DNA of 64,000 bases from Pelolinea submarina (GCF_003966975.1 NZ_AP018437.1:744001-808000); one strand, 5' to 3'; positions 53,331 through 61,135 are shown, counted from the first letter of the stretch. Program-made: numbers and translations. Notes: generated by a model not told the origin, from the letters alone.

Positions 53331-53975
53331 ATGTTAAACCAATCCCTGCCATCCATCCTATCCGCGGTGATTACTCTGTTAATCGCCTTTACTTTCCATG
53401 AATTCGCGCATGCCTGGACAGCCACGCGCTTGGGCGACGATACGCCGCGCCTGTTCGGGCGGTTGTCGCTCAACCCGCTGCGCCACCTGGATTTCATGGG
53501 TAGCCTGATGCTGATTTTCACCGGTTTCGGCTGGGCCAAACCGGTACCCATCAACCCGCACAAACTGCGGAATTATTCGCCTTCCGCCCTGATGCTGACA
53601 GCCATTTCTGGCCCGCTGGCAAATTTCTTCCTGGCTATTTTGGCGGCGATTGTTCTGCGAACCGGCGTGGTCAACAACATACCCGCCGTGGGCGCCTTCC
53701 TGCCCACGCCGCGCTATTTCCTTTTATATTTCCTGTATACCAATTTAGGGTTGATGATCTTCAACCTGCTGCCGCTGCCCCCTTTGGACGGCGAGGAGAT
53801 TTTGGTCTACCTGCTGCCGGCTGAATGGGAACAGAAATGGGCCGCTATTCGCCCCTACGGGCCTTACTTGTTGATTTTCCTGCTGCTGGTTGGTCCGATG
53901 ATCGGCTTTAGCCTGGTGGACGCGTTGATTAGCCCGATGATCCAGGGGCTGGCCCGAATCCTGATTGGAGGCTGA
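53331..53975 (+). CDS. Site-2 protease family (M50) membrane metalloprotease
   Basis: A 214-residue protein with about five to six hydrophobic segments. The zinc motif HEFAH (residues 23-27, in [11 protein letters not shown]) and the later [14 protein letters not shown] (an N-x-x-P-x-P-x-x-DG element) supply the catalytic residues of short site-2 proteases. The conserved [25 protein letters not shown] follows the zinc motif as in YwhC-type members. These enzymes cut substrates inside the membrane; the substrate here is unknown. It begins six bases after a TATAGT box. Confidence 0.93.
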   Translation: MLNQSLPSILSAVITLLIAFTFHEFAHAWTATRLGDDTPRLFGRLSLNPLRHLDFMGSLMLIFTGFGWAKPVPINPHKLRNYSPSALMLTAISGPLANFFLAILAAIVLRTGVVNNIPAVGAFLPTPRYFLLYFLYTNLGLMIFNLLPLPPLDGEEILVYLLPAEWEQKWAAIRPYGPYLLIFLLLVGPMIGFSLVDALISPMIQGLARILIGG

Positions 53976-53976
53976 G

Positions 53977-54939
53977 GTGAGCATTCAAATAAGCATTATC
54001 GGATTGGACCGTGTAGGCGTTTCAGCCGCCATGGCGCTGAGCGCGCGGCATAAGGATATTCGCTGCAAAGGCTGGGATCCGGACAGGGAAAAGTGCATCG
54101 CGGCCGACGCGCTAAAAGTTTTTCAACCGGTCTGCCAGGACATAAAAGATACGGTAAAAGACGCAGCGCTGGTGCTGATCACCCTGCCGCCGCAAGCTTT
54201 TCAATCTGCGCTGGCTGATTTGAAAACGGCCGGATTAAATTCCGCCATCCTGGTAAACCTGTCGGCGCGCCACAGCGCACCGGCGGCTTCGATCGAAGCA
54301 ATCTTCGGCGCGGACGCACCCTATATTTCCATGCTGCCGGCGCTGAATCCGGATTGCCTGGCGGAAAAAGACAATGAAAGCGGCGAGGCACGCGCCGACC
54401 TGTTCAAGGGCGGGCGCATCACCATTTCCACTTCTCCACGCGCTTCGGAAGAACTGCTGAACCGCGCTGCGGTTTTGGCAGTGTTGTTGGGCGGCCGGCC
54501 GGTGTTCGCGGAAGCGGGCGAAGTTGACGGATGGGCGGCGGCCAATCTGCTGCTGCCGGAACTGGCAGCCTGCGTTTTGATGGACGCTGTCAGCGCACAG
54601 CCCAGTTGGCGTGACGGCCAGATGCTTGCCGGCGCTTCGTTGGCCGCGGCCAGCGCTCCCTTAACAAAATTGCAGGCGGCGGATTGGGCGCAAATTGCCC
54701 TGGCAGACAGCCAAAATTCGCTGCGGGTGCTGGACAATCTGGAGGCGGCGTTGGGGCATTTGCGCCAGGCACTGCTGGATGAGGATCAGGCAGCCCTGGA
54801 AGAAGCGCTGCGCCAGAGCCAGTCCGCGCGCTTGAATTGGCTGGAGAAACGCCGGCGCGGTATTTCAGCCGGTAAAGCGCCTACCAGCATGCCCAGCGAC
54901 GAAGACGCACTCCGAGCTTTATTAAATCCGAATCAGTAA
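53977..54939 (+). CDS. TyrA-like NAD(P)-binding Rossmann protein, unknown substrate
   Basis: A 320-residue protein: an N-terminal Rossmann half (about 1-165) and a helical C-terminal half (about 170-290), as in prephenate dehydrogenase and related reductases. The dinucleotide loop reads ISIIGLDRVGVSAAMAL, where the usual GxGxxG has an Asp at the second Gly, so binding may be weakened. DAALVLITLPPQAFQSAL fits the usual second half of the domain. A GTG at 53977 is chosen as start because GGAGG ends five bases before it; it sits one base after the upstream stop. It is followed by the GIY-YIG gene. True function unknown. Confidence 0.75.
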   Translation: MSIQISIIGLDRVGVSAAMALSARHKDIRCKGWDPDREKCIAADALKVFQPVCQDIKDTVKDAALVLITLPPQAFQSALADLKTAGLNSAILVNLSARHSAPAASIEAIFGADAPYISMLPALNPDCLAEKDNESGEARADLFKGGRITISTSPRASEELLNRAAVLAVLLGGRPVFAEAGEVDGWAAANLLLPELAACVLMDAVSAQPSWRDGQMLAGASLAAASAPLTKLQAADWAQIALADSQNSLRVLDNLEAALGHLRQALLDEDQAALEEALRQSQSARLNWLEKRRRGISAGKAPTSMPSDEDALRALLNPNQ

Positions 54940-54954
54940 ATTTGCGAGGAGGGT

Positions 54955-55221
54955 ATGGCATTTTACTGCTACCTGTTGGAATGCGCTGACGGAACGTATT
55001 ACTGCGGTTGGACCAAAGATGTGGAGCGGCGCGTACAAACCCATAACCGCGGGCAGGGCGCCCGCTACACGCGCGCCCGCAGACCCGTCAAGCTGGTCTA
55101 TATGGAAGAACTGGAAAATCAGTCGGAAGCCATGCGCCGCGAACACCGCTTGAAACAAAAAAGCCATGAGGCAAAAACCCTCCTGATACACCAATACGAA
55201 GAGAGAATTCATGAAGCCTGA
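54955..55221 (+). CDS. GIY-YIG nuclease-domain protein (UPF0213-like)
   Basis: An 88-residue protein consisting of one GIY-YIG domain: YCYLLECADGTYYCGWTKDVERRVQTHNRG, with the catalytic Arg, then ARYTRARRPVKLVYMEELENQSEAMRREHRLKQKSH, where the Glu of the family stands. Such free-standing members (YhbQ type) act on DNA in some cases; the in vivo job is unclear. AGGAGG precedes the ATG. Its last 11 bases overlap the sugar-kinase gene. Confidence 0.9.
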   Translation: MAFYCYLLECADGTYYCGWTKDVERRVQTHNRGQGARYTRARRPVKLVYMEELENQSEAMRREHRLKQKSHEAKTLLIHQYEERIHEA

Positions 55222-56365
55222 CATCGAAAAATTTCCCGATTGGGAGATTCAGGTAATCTCCCCCGGACGGGTCAACCTGCTGGGTGAGCAAGCTGAAACC
55301 AACCAAAGCGTAATGCTGCCAATTGCCATTGACCGCGCCGTGCGCCTGGCCGCGCGCCCGCGTACCGACCGTACGGTGACAGTGGAGTCGCTTAGTTTGG
55401 GCGAGCGGGTTAGTTTTCAATTGGACAATTTGCAGGCGCGCATGGACAGCAACGGACAACCGCTGCCGGCTTGGGCGCTTTATCCGGCCGGAGTAGCCTG
55501 GGCGTTGAGCGAGGCAGGCCTGGCGGTGGGCGGGTTGGAGGCAGTGATTGAGTCGGATTTGCCGGTTGGTGCCGGACTGGGGAGTTCTTCCGCATTGGAG
55601 CTGGCTTTCGCGCTGGCCTGGAGCAAGGCAGGCGAATGGCAGGTGGAGCGCGCGCAGTTGGCGCGCATCTGCCAGATGGCGGAAATCCAATACGCGGGCA
55701 AGAGCTGCGATCTGATGGATCAGTTTACCTGCGCGCACGGCGTGGCGCGGCATGCACTGCTGTTCGACATGCGCAGTTTGCAGTGGCAGCCGCTCCCTAT
55801 GCCACCCAATACCGTCGTGATCCTGGCGGATTCGGGAGCACAACGCGACCCTACTCATTCCGAGTTCAACCGGCGCCGGGCTGCCTGCGAACAGGCCGTA
55901 CAGGCACTGCGGGAAGATTTTGCGGATATTCACGCGCTGCGGGACGTCAGCCTGGCCCAACTGGAGACTTTTACCGACCGTATGCCGGCGGAAATGTATC
56001 AGCGGGCGCATCACGTGCTGACCGAAATGGAACGAGTGCGGCAGGCAGCCATGTGTTTGCTGCAGGACGACGCGGCCGGTTTTGGCCGGCTGATGAACGC
56101 CAGCCACGCTTCCCTGCGGGAGGAGTTCGAGGTCAGCACTGTCGAGCTGGATTGGCTGGCCGAGCGGGCGCAGGCAATGAGCGGCTGTTACGGCGCGCGC
56201 CTGACCGGCCCGGGTTTTGGCGGCTGCACGGTCAACCTGGTGGCGGCCGATCAAAGCGAGGATTTTATGCAGGCTTTGCGGAAGGGCTTTGAAGCGCAAT
56301 TCGGGCGCGAGCTGCCGCTGTATGCCTGCCAGGCCGGCCGCGGCGCGCATTATAAAGGAGCGTAA
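55211..56365 (+). CDS. Galactokinase-like GHMP kinase with altered sugar-binding motif
   Basis: A 384-residue kinase with the galactokinase domain order. SPGRVNLLGE near residue 17 is followed by the GHMP ATP loop LPVGAGLGSSSALELAFA (about 118-135), then GKSCDLMDQF with the catalytic Asp, and GARLTGPGFGGCTVNLV near the end. True GalK proteins read GEHTDYN at motif 1. Here it is GEQAETN, changing the His, the Asp that binds the sugar O3/O4, and the Tyr. The sugar may therefore differ from galactose, for example another aldose from the arabinose-rich diet. No galT or galE gene is beside it. The start overlaps the GIY-YIG gene, and an intrinsic terminator follows directly. Confidence 0.8.
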   Translation: MKPDIEKFPDWEIQVISPGRVNLLGEQAETNQSVMLPIAIDRAVRLAARPRTDRTVTVESLSLGERVSFQLDNLQARMDSNGQPLPAWALYPAGVAWALSEAGLAVGGLEAVIESDLPVGAGLGSSSALELAFALAWSKAGEWQVERAQLARICQMAEIQYAGKSCDLMDQFTCAHGVARHALLFDMRSLQWQPLPMPPNTVVILADSGAQRDPTHSEFNRRRAACEQAVQALREDFADIHALRDVSLAQLETFTDRMPAEMYQRAHHVLTEMERVRQAAMCLLQDDAAGFGRLMNASHASLREEFEVSTVELDWLAERAQAMSGCYGARLTGPGFGGCTVNLVAADQSEDFMQALRKGFEAQFGRELPLYACQAGRGAHYKGA

Positions 56366-56367
56366 AA

Positions 56368-56393
56368 AAAGCCGCGAGAGCGGCTTTCTTTTT
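56368..56393 (+). terminator. Intrinsic terminator after the GHMP kinase gene
   Basis: AAAGCCGC and GCGGCTTT form a stem with a GAGA-type loop, followed by CTTTTT. It overlaps the end of the coding region by only a few bases downstream of the stop. Confidence 0.85.
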
Positions 56394-56397
56394 AGGT

Positions 56398-56466
56398 GAG
56401 TTGGCTGAGCTTGTCGAAGCCAACAATTAGCGATTGCCACTTCGACAAGCTCAGTGAGCAATCGCT
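56398..56466. repeat. REP-like inverted repeat (GAGCTTGTCGAAG / CTTCGACAAGCTC)
   Basis: A perfect 13-bp inverted pair spans GAGCTTGTCGAAG (about 56408) and CTTCGACAAGCTC (about 56441). A second, outer pair, CGATTGC and GCAATCG, encloses the right arm. This CTTCGACAAGCTCAG element is seen dispersed in many bacterial genomes and, when translated by mistake, gives LTELVEV/LRQAQP peptides. It fills the gap between two convergent genes. Confidence 0.85.
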
Positions 56467-56502
56467 TCTATCTCTCTGTGATGTGTAAACTATAAAAATG
56501 TT

Positions 56503-57057
56503 TCAATCGGTGAAGACGGGCAGGTGGCCGAGCGCGATGATTTCCTGCCAATCGCTTTCGTCGCCTTCGGTAAAGATGGCGGCTTCCAGCGCAATTTGAC
56601 CGCCGGCTTTTTCCAAAATGGCACGCATGCCTTCCAGCGTGGAACCGGTGCTGATGACGTCATCTACGATGGCGGCTTTCTTTCCTTTGATCAGGGCTTT
56701 ATCCTTTTCGTCCAGGATTAGCGTTTGGGGTTTCCCGGTGGTGATGGAGAGGGTTTCTGCCTGGATGGCGTCGCCCATGTAGATTTTGTAATCTTTGCGC
56801 AGGACCACGTAGGGTTTACGTGTTTCCACGGATAGGGCATGAATCAGCGGAATGCTCTTGGATTCGGCTGTGACCAGGACGTCGTAGTCTTTGTCGGCGA
56901 GTTTCTTGGCTAACTCTTTGGCGCTGGCGGTCACCAGTTCGGTGTCGCCCAGAATGTTCAGGATAGCAATCTTCAGGCCCGGCTTGATTTCAAACAGGCG
57001 CAGGTTGCGTTTGACTCCTCCAATCTCGATGGGATAGGTTTCGCGATTTTCTGACAT
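56503..57057 (-). CDS. Phosphoribosyltransferase (adenine/xanthine PRTase-like)
   Basis: A 184-residue type I PRTase. The PRPP-binding loop is KKAAIVDDVISTGSTLEGM (two acidic residues, then TGST, about residues 125-143). VTAESKSIPLIHALSVETRKPYVVLRKDYK precedes it, as in the adenine/xanthine PRTase group (Apt, Xpt, PurR-like). It probably salvages a purine base to its nucleotide with PRPP, or acts as a PRPP-responsive regulator. The start at 57057 (MSENRETYP) is supported by GGAGGG nine bases upstream; an open frame continues to 57267 but runs into repeat DNA. Confidence 0.88.
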   Translation of the reverse strand: MSENRETYPIEIGGVKRNLRLFEIKPGLKIAILNILGDTELVTASAKELAKKLADKDYDVLVTAESKSIPLIHALSVETRKPYVVLRKDYKIYMGDAIQAETLSITTGKPQTLILDEKDKALIKGKKAAIVDDVISTGSTLEGMRAILEKAGGQIALEAAIFTEGDESDWQEIIALGHLPVFTD

Positions 57058-57160
57058 TATTCCCTCCAAGAAGGTGAGATTTATTTTTCGGATGAAGTGT
57101 ATCACAACCCGCTCAATTGTATGGAGGACTTTGGCTTGGGAAAGATGAAAAGCTCTTTTG

Positions 57161-57555
57161 ACCACAGATGAACACAGATAAAAAGATAATCGTCTTATGG
57201 TGGATGAACACAGATGTGTAACCTGGGGCAGCGTAGGGCGTGTTTCTACTTTTGCCCACCGGGGCAATCCCGTCGAAAAACATATTGGCGCTTTCAGAAA
57301 CGCGCTCTACGTCGCGAGTTAATATCTGTGTGTATCTGTGTTTATCTGTGGTTCAAAAACCAGCTGAATGGATGGCTTGCATCCCCCTCACCCCTGACCT
57401 TCTTCCCCGAGGGAATGCTTCACGATCCCCAAGAGGAGAGGGAGAGAAGTATTGGCGCGTTATGAAACGCGCCCTACGCCAGGATGCCAATGATCAATAT
57501 CTGTGTGAATCAACCATCGTATTAAGTTTTTTATCTGTGTCTATCCGTGGTTAAT
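57161..57555. repeat. Composite of dispersed inverted/direct repeats in a gene-free region
   Basis: ACCACAGATGAACACAGAT (57161-57179) is mirrored with one mismatch by ATCTGTGTTTATCTGTGGT at about 57334-57352; a diverged third copy (TTTATCTGTGTCTATCCGTGG) ends at about 57550. Between them, GTAGGGCGTGTTTCTAC (57233-57249) is inverted as GAAACGCGCTCTACG (57298-57312) and GAAACGCGCCCTACG (57464-57478). A CCCTCACCCCTGACC...GAGGAGAGGGAG element (57385-57445) also lies inside. These look like several short non-coding elements inserted into one another. There is no gene in 57058-57845. Confidence 0.75.
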
Positions 57556-57680
57556 AAAAAAAGAAAATAAAAATCCCCTCCTGATGAAGGGGATAAGATT
57601 TAAAACGAGAGCCGGAGACGCCGACCCCGGCCCTCTCATAAGGAGGAGAAGAAGAGAAGTCGCCCTTGAGATTAATATAC
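57553..57680 (-). ncRNA. Candidate small RNA with CUCCUCC stretch, hairpin and terminator
   Basis: Read on the minus strand, a TATATT box (57679-57674) is followed by a pyrimidine-rich single-stranded stretch that includes CTCTTCTTCTCCTCC (complement of GGAGGA at 57642-57647). A strong hairpin follows, in which GAGAGGGCCGG pairs with CCGGCTCTC (57607-57639). Last is ATCCCC (57594-57589) with GGGGAT (57578-57573) and a T-rich tail, a good intrinsic terminator. No coding gene lies in the 250 bases before this terminator, so it must end a non-coding transcript or be chance. UCCUCC loops are used by several bacterial sRNAs to cover ribosome sites. No clear -35 box was found. Confidence 0.45.
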
Positions 57681-57845
57681 CGTCAGGTCATCTTTTCTGC
57701 TTGACGCTATCCCTACGCTTACCCTACGATTTAACCCCCATATTTACCCCTTTTATATGGTTCTGAGCCTGTCTTGATGCCTTGTGTTCGATATGATTAT
57801 TTATATAATAGGGATTCGTTCCGCTAACATTGAAAGGAAGGGAAA

Positions 57846-58397
57846 TTGATCAATCAAGTTAATCAAGATAAACCGATGGCTGTGGCTATGGTGGATGGAA
57901 ATCCGGCGGGGGCGGTGGTGATCGCCGCCAGCGACGTGGGCCTGGCTTACGTCAGCTTTCAGGGATTGCAGGATTTCAAGGCGTTGATCCTGGATAAAGC
58001 CAATATCCCCAGCACGCGTTCGCTGGAGTTGGCGCACGCGGCCGGCCGCCAAATTCAGGAATATTTTGATCGCAAACGGAAAATCTTTGACCTGCCTTTG
58101 GATTTGGAAGACCTGCCGGACTTTCGCCGGCGGGTGCTGCAGGAAACCGCGCATATTCCCTACGGCACTGCCATCACCTACGGCGAACTGGCCGCGCGCA
58201 TCCAGCAGCCCAAAGCCGCGCGCGCGGTGGGCGGCGCGCTGGCGCGCAACCCGCTGGCGATTGTCATCCCCTGCCATCGCGTGGTGGCAAGCGACGGGAG
58301 CATGCATGGTTTCTCCGCCGCGGGAGGCATCGCTACCAAGATTGCGCTGCTGCAATTGGAAGGCTGCCGCATCCAAGGAGATCGGCTGGTGCGCTGA
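57846..58397 (+). CDS. ogt: Methylated-DNA--[protein]-cysteine S-methyltransferase
   Basis: A 183-residue O6-alkylguanine-DNA alkyltransferase that takes the methyl group from damaged guanine onto its own cysteine. The active-site motif is NPLAIVIPCHRVVASDG (Cys about residue 141), with the DNA-binding helix FRRRVLQETAHIPYGTAITYGELAARI before it. MHGFSAAGGIATKIALLQLEG closes the domain. Start: TTG at 57846 with AAGGAAGG upstream fits best; ATG at 57876 is an alternative ten codons later. The next gene, era, has its own promoter-like box. Confidence 0.95.
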   Translation: MINQVNQDKPMAVAMVDGNPAGAVVIAASDVGLAYVSFQGLQDFKALILDKANIPSTRSLELAHAAGRQIQEYFDRKRKIFDLPLDLEDLPDFRRRVLQETAHIPYGTAITYGELAARIQQPKAARAVGGALARNPLAIVIPCHRVVASDGSMHGFSAAGGIATKIALLQLEGCRIQGDRLVR

Positions 58398-58428
58398 AAA
58401 AGCGCCGCGCGATTTTGGGGAAGTACTC

Positions 58429-58434
58429 TATAAT
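58429..58434 (+). promoter_or_regulatory. TATAAT box six bases before era
   Basis: A perfect TATAAT (58429-58434), then TGAGAC, then the era ATG at 58441. The distance would place transcription start at or next to the start codon, and no Shine-Dalgarno sequence is seen. No recognisable -35 lies at the usual distance. Confidence 0.5.
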
Positions 58435-58440
58435 TGAGAC

Positions 58441-59367
58441 ATGAATCTAAATAATCCTGAAGAATTTCGCTGCGGTTTCGCGGCGGTGGCCGGACGGCCG
58501 AATGTGGGTAAATCTACCCTGATCAATGCCCTGCTGGGGCAGAAAATTGCGGCGGTTTCACCAAAGCCGCAAACCACCCGTGTCAATCAATTGGGCATTC
58601 TGACGAATGACGAAGCCCAGGTTGTTTTTGTCGATACACCTGGCCTGCACCTGCCGCACAATAAATTGGGCGAGGGTATGAACGCGGTGGCCGCGCAGGC
58701 GCTGTCTGACGCGGATGTGGTGCTGTGGCTGGTGGACGCCAACCAACCGCCGCATGAGGAAGACCAGATCATTACCGCGCGTTTGGCGGAAATGACTGAA
58801 CTGCCGCCGGTGCTGCAAATCCTGAATAAGACCGACCTGATCAACGAGGACGTGCTGGCAGAGCGGTGCGTGGAATATGCGCGTTTGTTTCCAAAAATTA
58901 CCCAGATTTCAGTCAGCGCCCTGACCGGAAAAGGCCTGCCGGAATTACTGGCGGCCGTAACCGCCCTGCTGCCGCAAGGCGAAGCGCTCTTTCCCGACGA
59001 TCAGATAACCGACCTGTATGAGCGCGATATCGCTGCCGACCTGATCCGCGAAGCTGCCCTGGAGCACCTGCGCGAAGAAGTGCCTTACGCGCTGGCCGTG
59101 CGCATCGATGATTACCAGGAACGCGGGGAAGAAGGCGCTTTCATTTCCGCCACCCTGTTCGTGGAAAAGGATTCCCAAAAGGGTATCGTGATTGGCAAGG
59201 GCGGTTTGATGCTGAAGGAAATTGGCAAATCTTCGCGCGCCGCTATTGAGAAAATGTCGGGCCGCAAGGTGTACCTGGAACTGCGCGTGAAGGTCAGTAA
59301 AAACTGGCGCAGCAATCCGGCTTTCCTCAAACAAATGGGATATACGGATCTGAACGAGGATTCATGA
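58441..59367 (+). CDS. era: GTPase Era
   Basis: A 308-residue GTPase that binds the 16S rRNA 3' end during 30S maturation. The G motifs are clear: GRPNVGKST (about 16-24), the switch QTTRVNQLG, DTPG (about 66-69), NKTD (about 130-133) and the KH domain with VEKDSQKGIVIGKGGLMLKEIGKSSRAAIEKM (about 240-270), ending LRVKVSKNWRSN. Slightly longer than E. coli Era (301). Its last four bases overlap the lysoplasmalogenase-like gene. Confidence 0.96.
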   Translation: MNLNNPEEFRCGFAAVAGRPNVGKSTLINALLGQKIAAVSPKPQTTRVNQLGILTNDEAQVVFVDTPGLHLPHNKLGEGMNAVAAQALSDADVVLWLVDANQPPHEEDQIITARLAEMTELPPVLQILNKTDLINEDVLAERCVEYARLFPKITQISVSALTGKGLPELLAAVTALLPQGEALFPDDQITDLYERDIAADLIREAALEHLREEVPYALAVRIDDYQERGEEGAFISATLFVEKDSQKGIVIGKGGLMLKEIGKSSRAAIEKMSGRKVYLELRVKVSKNWRSNPAFLKQMGYTDLNEDS

Positions 59368-60035
59368 TCAATGCCTGGCTGCCGGCCTTTATTGCCCTGG
59401 CGGCCGCCGATTGGCTGGCTGTGTGGCATGGCTGGCGCCGGGTGGGGTACCTGACCAAACCGGCCGCGCTGATCCTGCTGCTGATTTGGTTCGGCACTGT
59501 GGGGCATTTTCAAGGTGCTCTGCTGCCATTCGGAATTGGATTTCTGTGTTCGCTGGCGGGTGATATCCTGCTGATGGCAAGCTACCATTACTTTCTGCCC
59601 GGTATGGGGGCTTTCCTGTTGGCGCATATGATGTATATCCTGGCTTTCAATCATCCCCAACCAACGCTTTCACCGGTGTTTTTTGTTTTGGGGTTGCCGG
59701 TTCTCATCGTCTGGCTGCTGATCCTGAATCGTCTGGATAGCGCCATGCGTGATTCCGGGGCGCATAAGCGCATGCGTATTCCGGTGGCTGTGTACAGCGG
59801 GGTGGTTGCGCTGATGCTCTTCTCGGCCCTGCTGACCTTGTTCCGCCCGGATTGGCAGCTGCCGGCCGCGGTGCTGGCTGCCGCAGGTGGATTTCTCTTT
59901 TTTATCTCGGATACGATGCTGGCTTATGATCGCTTCGTGCGGCCTTTTCCGCGCGCACGCTTTTGGGTGCGCGTCACTTACCACACCGGCCAACTGGGGC
60001 TGGCCGTGGGCGCGCTGCAGCATTTTTTGGATTGA
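59364..60035 (+). CDS. Lysoplasmalogenase-like (YhhN/TMEM86 family) membrane protein
   Basis: A 223-residue protein with about seven or eight hydrophobic segments. It shows LTKPAALILLLIWFG and the family-typical FLCSLAGDILLMASYHYFLPGMGAFLLAHMMYILAF (about 55-90), then FISDTMLAYDRFVRPFPRARFWVRVTYHTGQLGLAVGAL near the end. Members hydrolyse the vinyl-ether bond of lysoplasmalogens, a lipid found in many anaerobes. The conserved Asp residues of the two membrane motifs (GD and SD) are present. The gene overlaps era by four bases. Confidence 0.88.
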   Translation: MINAWLPAFIALAAADWLAVWHGWRRVGYLTKPAALILLLIWFGTVGHFQGALLPFGIGFLCSLAGDILLMASYHYFLPGMGAFLLAHMMYILAFNHPQPTLSPVFFVLGLPVLIVWLLILNRLDSAMRDSGAHKRMRIPVAVYSGVVALMLFSALLTLFRPDWQLPAAVLAAAGGFLFFISDTMLAYDRFVRPFPRARFWVRVTYHTGQLGLAVGALQHFLD

Positions 60036-60045
60036 GTTTGTCTTT

Positions 60046-60924
60046 TTAGTCTTTACTGAGGGGGCGGAAACCTTCCCCCAACGCCTCATTGGCCTGCCCA
60101 ATGACCATGAATGCCTGTGGGTCGATCTCGGTCACGATGGTCTTCAACACGCTGATCTCGGCACGCGAAAGCACGCAGTACAACATGGTGCGGGCCTGGC
60201 CGGTGTACCCGCCCGTGCCCGGGATGAGGGTTACGCCGCGTTCCAGCAGGGTACAAATGCGTTCGGTAACTTCCTGCGGTTTATTGGTGATGATAAAGGT
60301 GGTGCGGTAGAGGCTGTTGCCCTCCGAGACCATTTCGGCTGCCAGGCCGGAGATGTAGATGACGATCAAGCCGTACAGCGCGCGGTCCCAGCCGAAGGCG
60401 AAACCGGAAGCCAGCACCACCACGCCGTCGGTGATCAGGTAAGCCTGCGAGATGGCCACCCCGCGGTAGTGGTTGAGGATGCGTCCCAGGATATCGGAGC
60501 CGCCGCTGGTGCCGCGCCCGCGGTAAACGAACCCCAGGCCGATGCCGAGCAGCACGCCGCCGTATAAAGCGTCCAGCAATATGTCTTCGGTCAATCCGTT
60601 GCGCGGCAGGATGAAGGCCAGGCCGTCGGTGAAGACCGAGAACAGGATAACCGCCGCGGCGGTGCGCAGCGCGAAGCGCCGCCCGCCCAGATAGCGCCAG
60701 CCCAGCGCCAGCAGGGGCAGGTTGCCTATAAGCACCATCACGCCGATGGGCAGGTTGGTGAAGTAGTTGACAATCTGCGCGGCGCCGCTGATGCCGCCGC
60801 TGACCATCAAGCCGGGGATCAGGAACAGGCGCATGGAAACTGCCTGGATGATTGAACCCATGGCGATGAAGAGGTAATCGATCAACCGCTGTTGTTGGTT
60901 TACGAATTTTCCCAATATGCGCAT
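60046..60924 (-). CDS. YitT family membrane protein (DUF161/DUF2179)
   Basis: A 292-residue protein. The N-terminal half has five to six hydrophobic segments with the family blocks MRLFLIPGLMVSGGISGAAQIVNYF, VLLGIGLGFVYRGRGTSGGSDILGRIL and LYGLIVIYISGLAAEMVSEG. The last 80 residues form the DUF2179 domain (RGVTLIPGTGGYTGQARTMLYCVLSRAEISVLKTIVTEIDPQAFM). The molecular function is unknown. It converges with the lysoplasmalogenase-like gene, leaving ten bases between their stops. Confidence 0.93.
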   Translation of the reverse strand: MRILGKFVNQQQRLIDYLFIAMGSIIQAVSMRLFLIPGLMVSGGISGAAQIVNYFTNLPIGVMVLIGNLPLLALGWRYLGGRRFALRTAAAVILFSVFTDGLAFILPRNGLTEDILLDALYGGVLLGIGLGFVYRGRGTSGGSDILGRILNHYRGVAISQAYLITDGVVVLASGFAFGWDRALYGLIVIYISGLAAEMVSEGNSLYRTTFIITNKPQEVTERICTLLERGVTLIPGTGGYTGQARTMLYCVLSRAEISVLKTIVTEIDPQAFMVIGQANEALGEGFRPLSKD

Positions 60925-61067
60925 ATTTGCCTGCTAATTTTAAAAATAATTGGATGTGCGCAGATTATAAGCGATATGGTGCGCAGGCAGCATGCCGTTC
61001 AGCGGTAGACTGGCCGGGACGTTCTTCCTGACTTGATTCAGAAGGGATTTGGGATAAAATTTGAGTA

Positions 61068-61135
61068 GAGGGAAAGTTAGCTCGCATTTGCTTGTGCGCA
61101 AGCGTGGGAAGATGATGAACGGGTGACTTTCCCTC
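61068..61135. repeat. Inverted repeat GAGGGAAAGT ... ACTTTCCCTC
   Basis: Perfect 10-bp arms (61068-61077 and 61126-61135) enclose 48 bases with a smaller internal palindrome around TTGCTTGTGCGCAAGC. The element lies between two minus-strand genes whose ends/starts are at 61166 and 60924. It could help end the lipoprotein transcript (no clear T-run) or be a small mobile remnant. Nothing else was seen in 60925-61165. Confidence 0.55.

Noticed and set aside
55088-56461. 457-residue minus-strand frame opposite the GHMP kinase gene
   Set aside because: Its first residues (LTELVEV, LRQAQP) come from the REP-like repeat and the rest is antisense of the kinase.
57584-57766. 60-residue plus-strand frame in the repeat region
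   Set aside because: No start signals, composition not protein-like, and it runs through the hairpins of the candidate small RNA.
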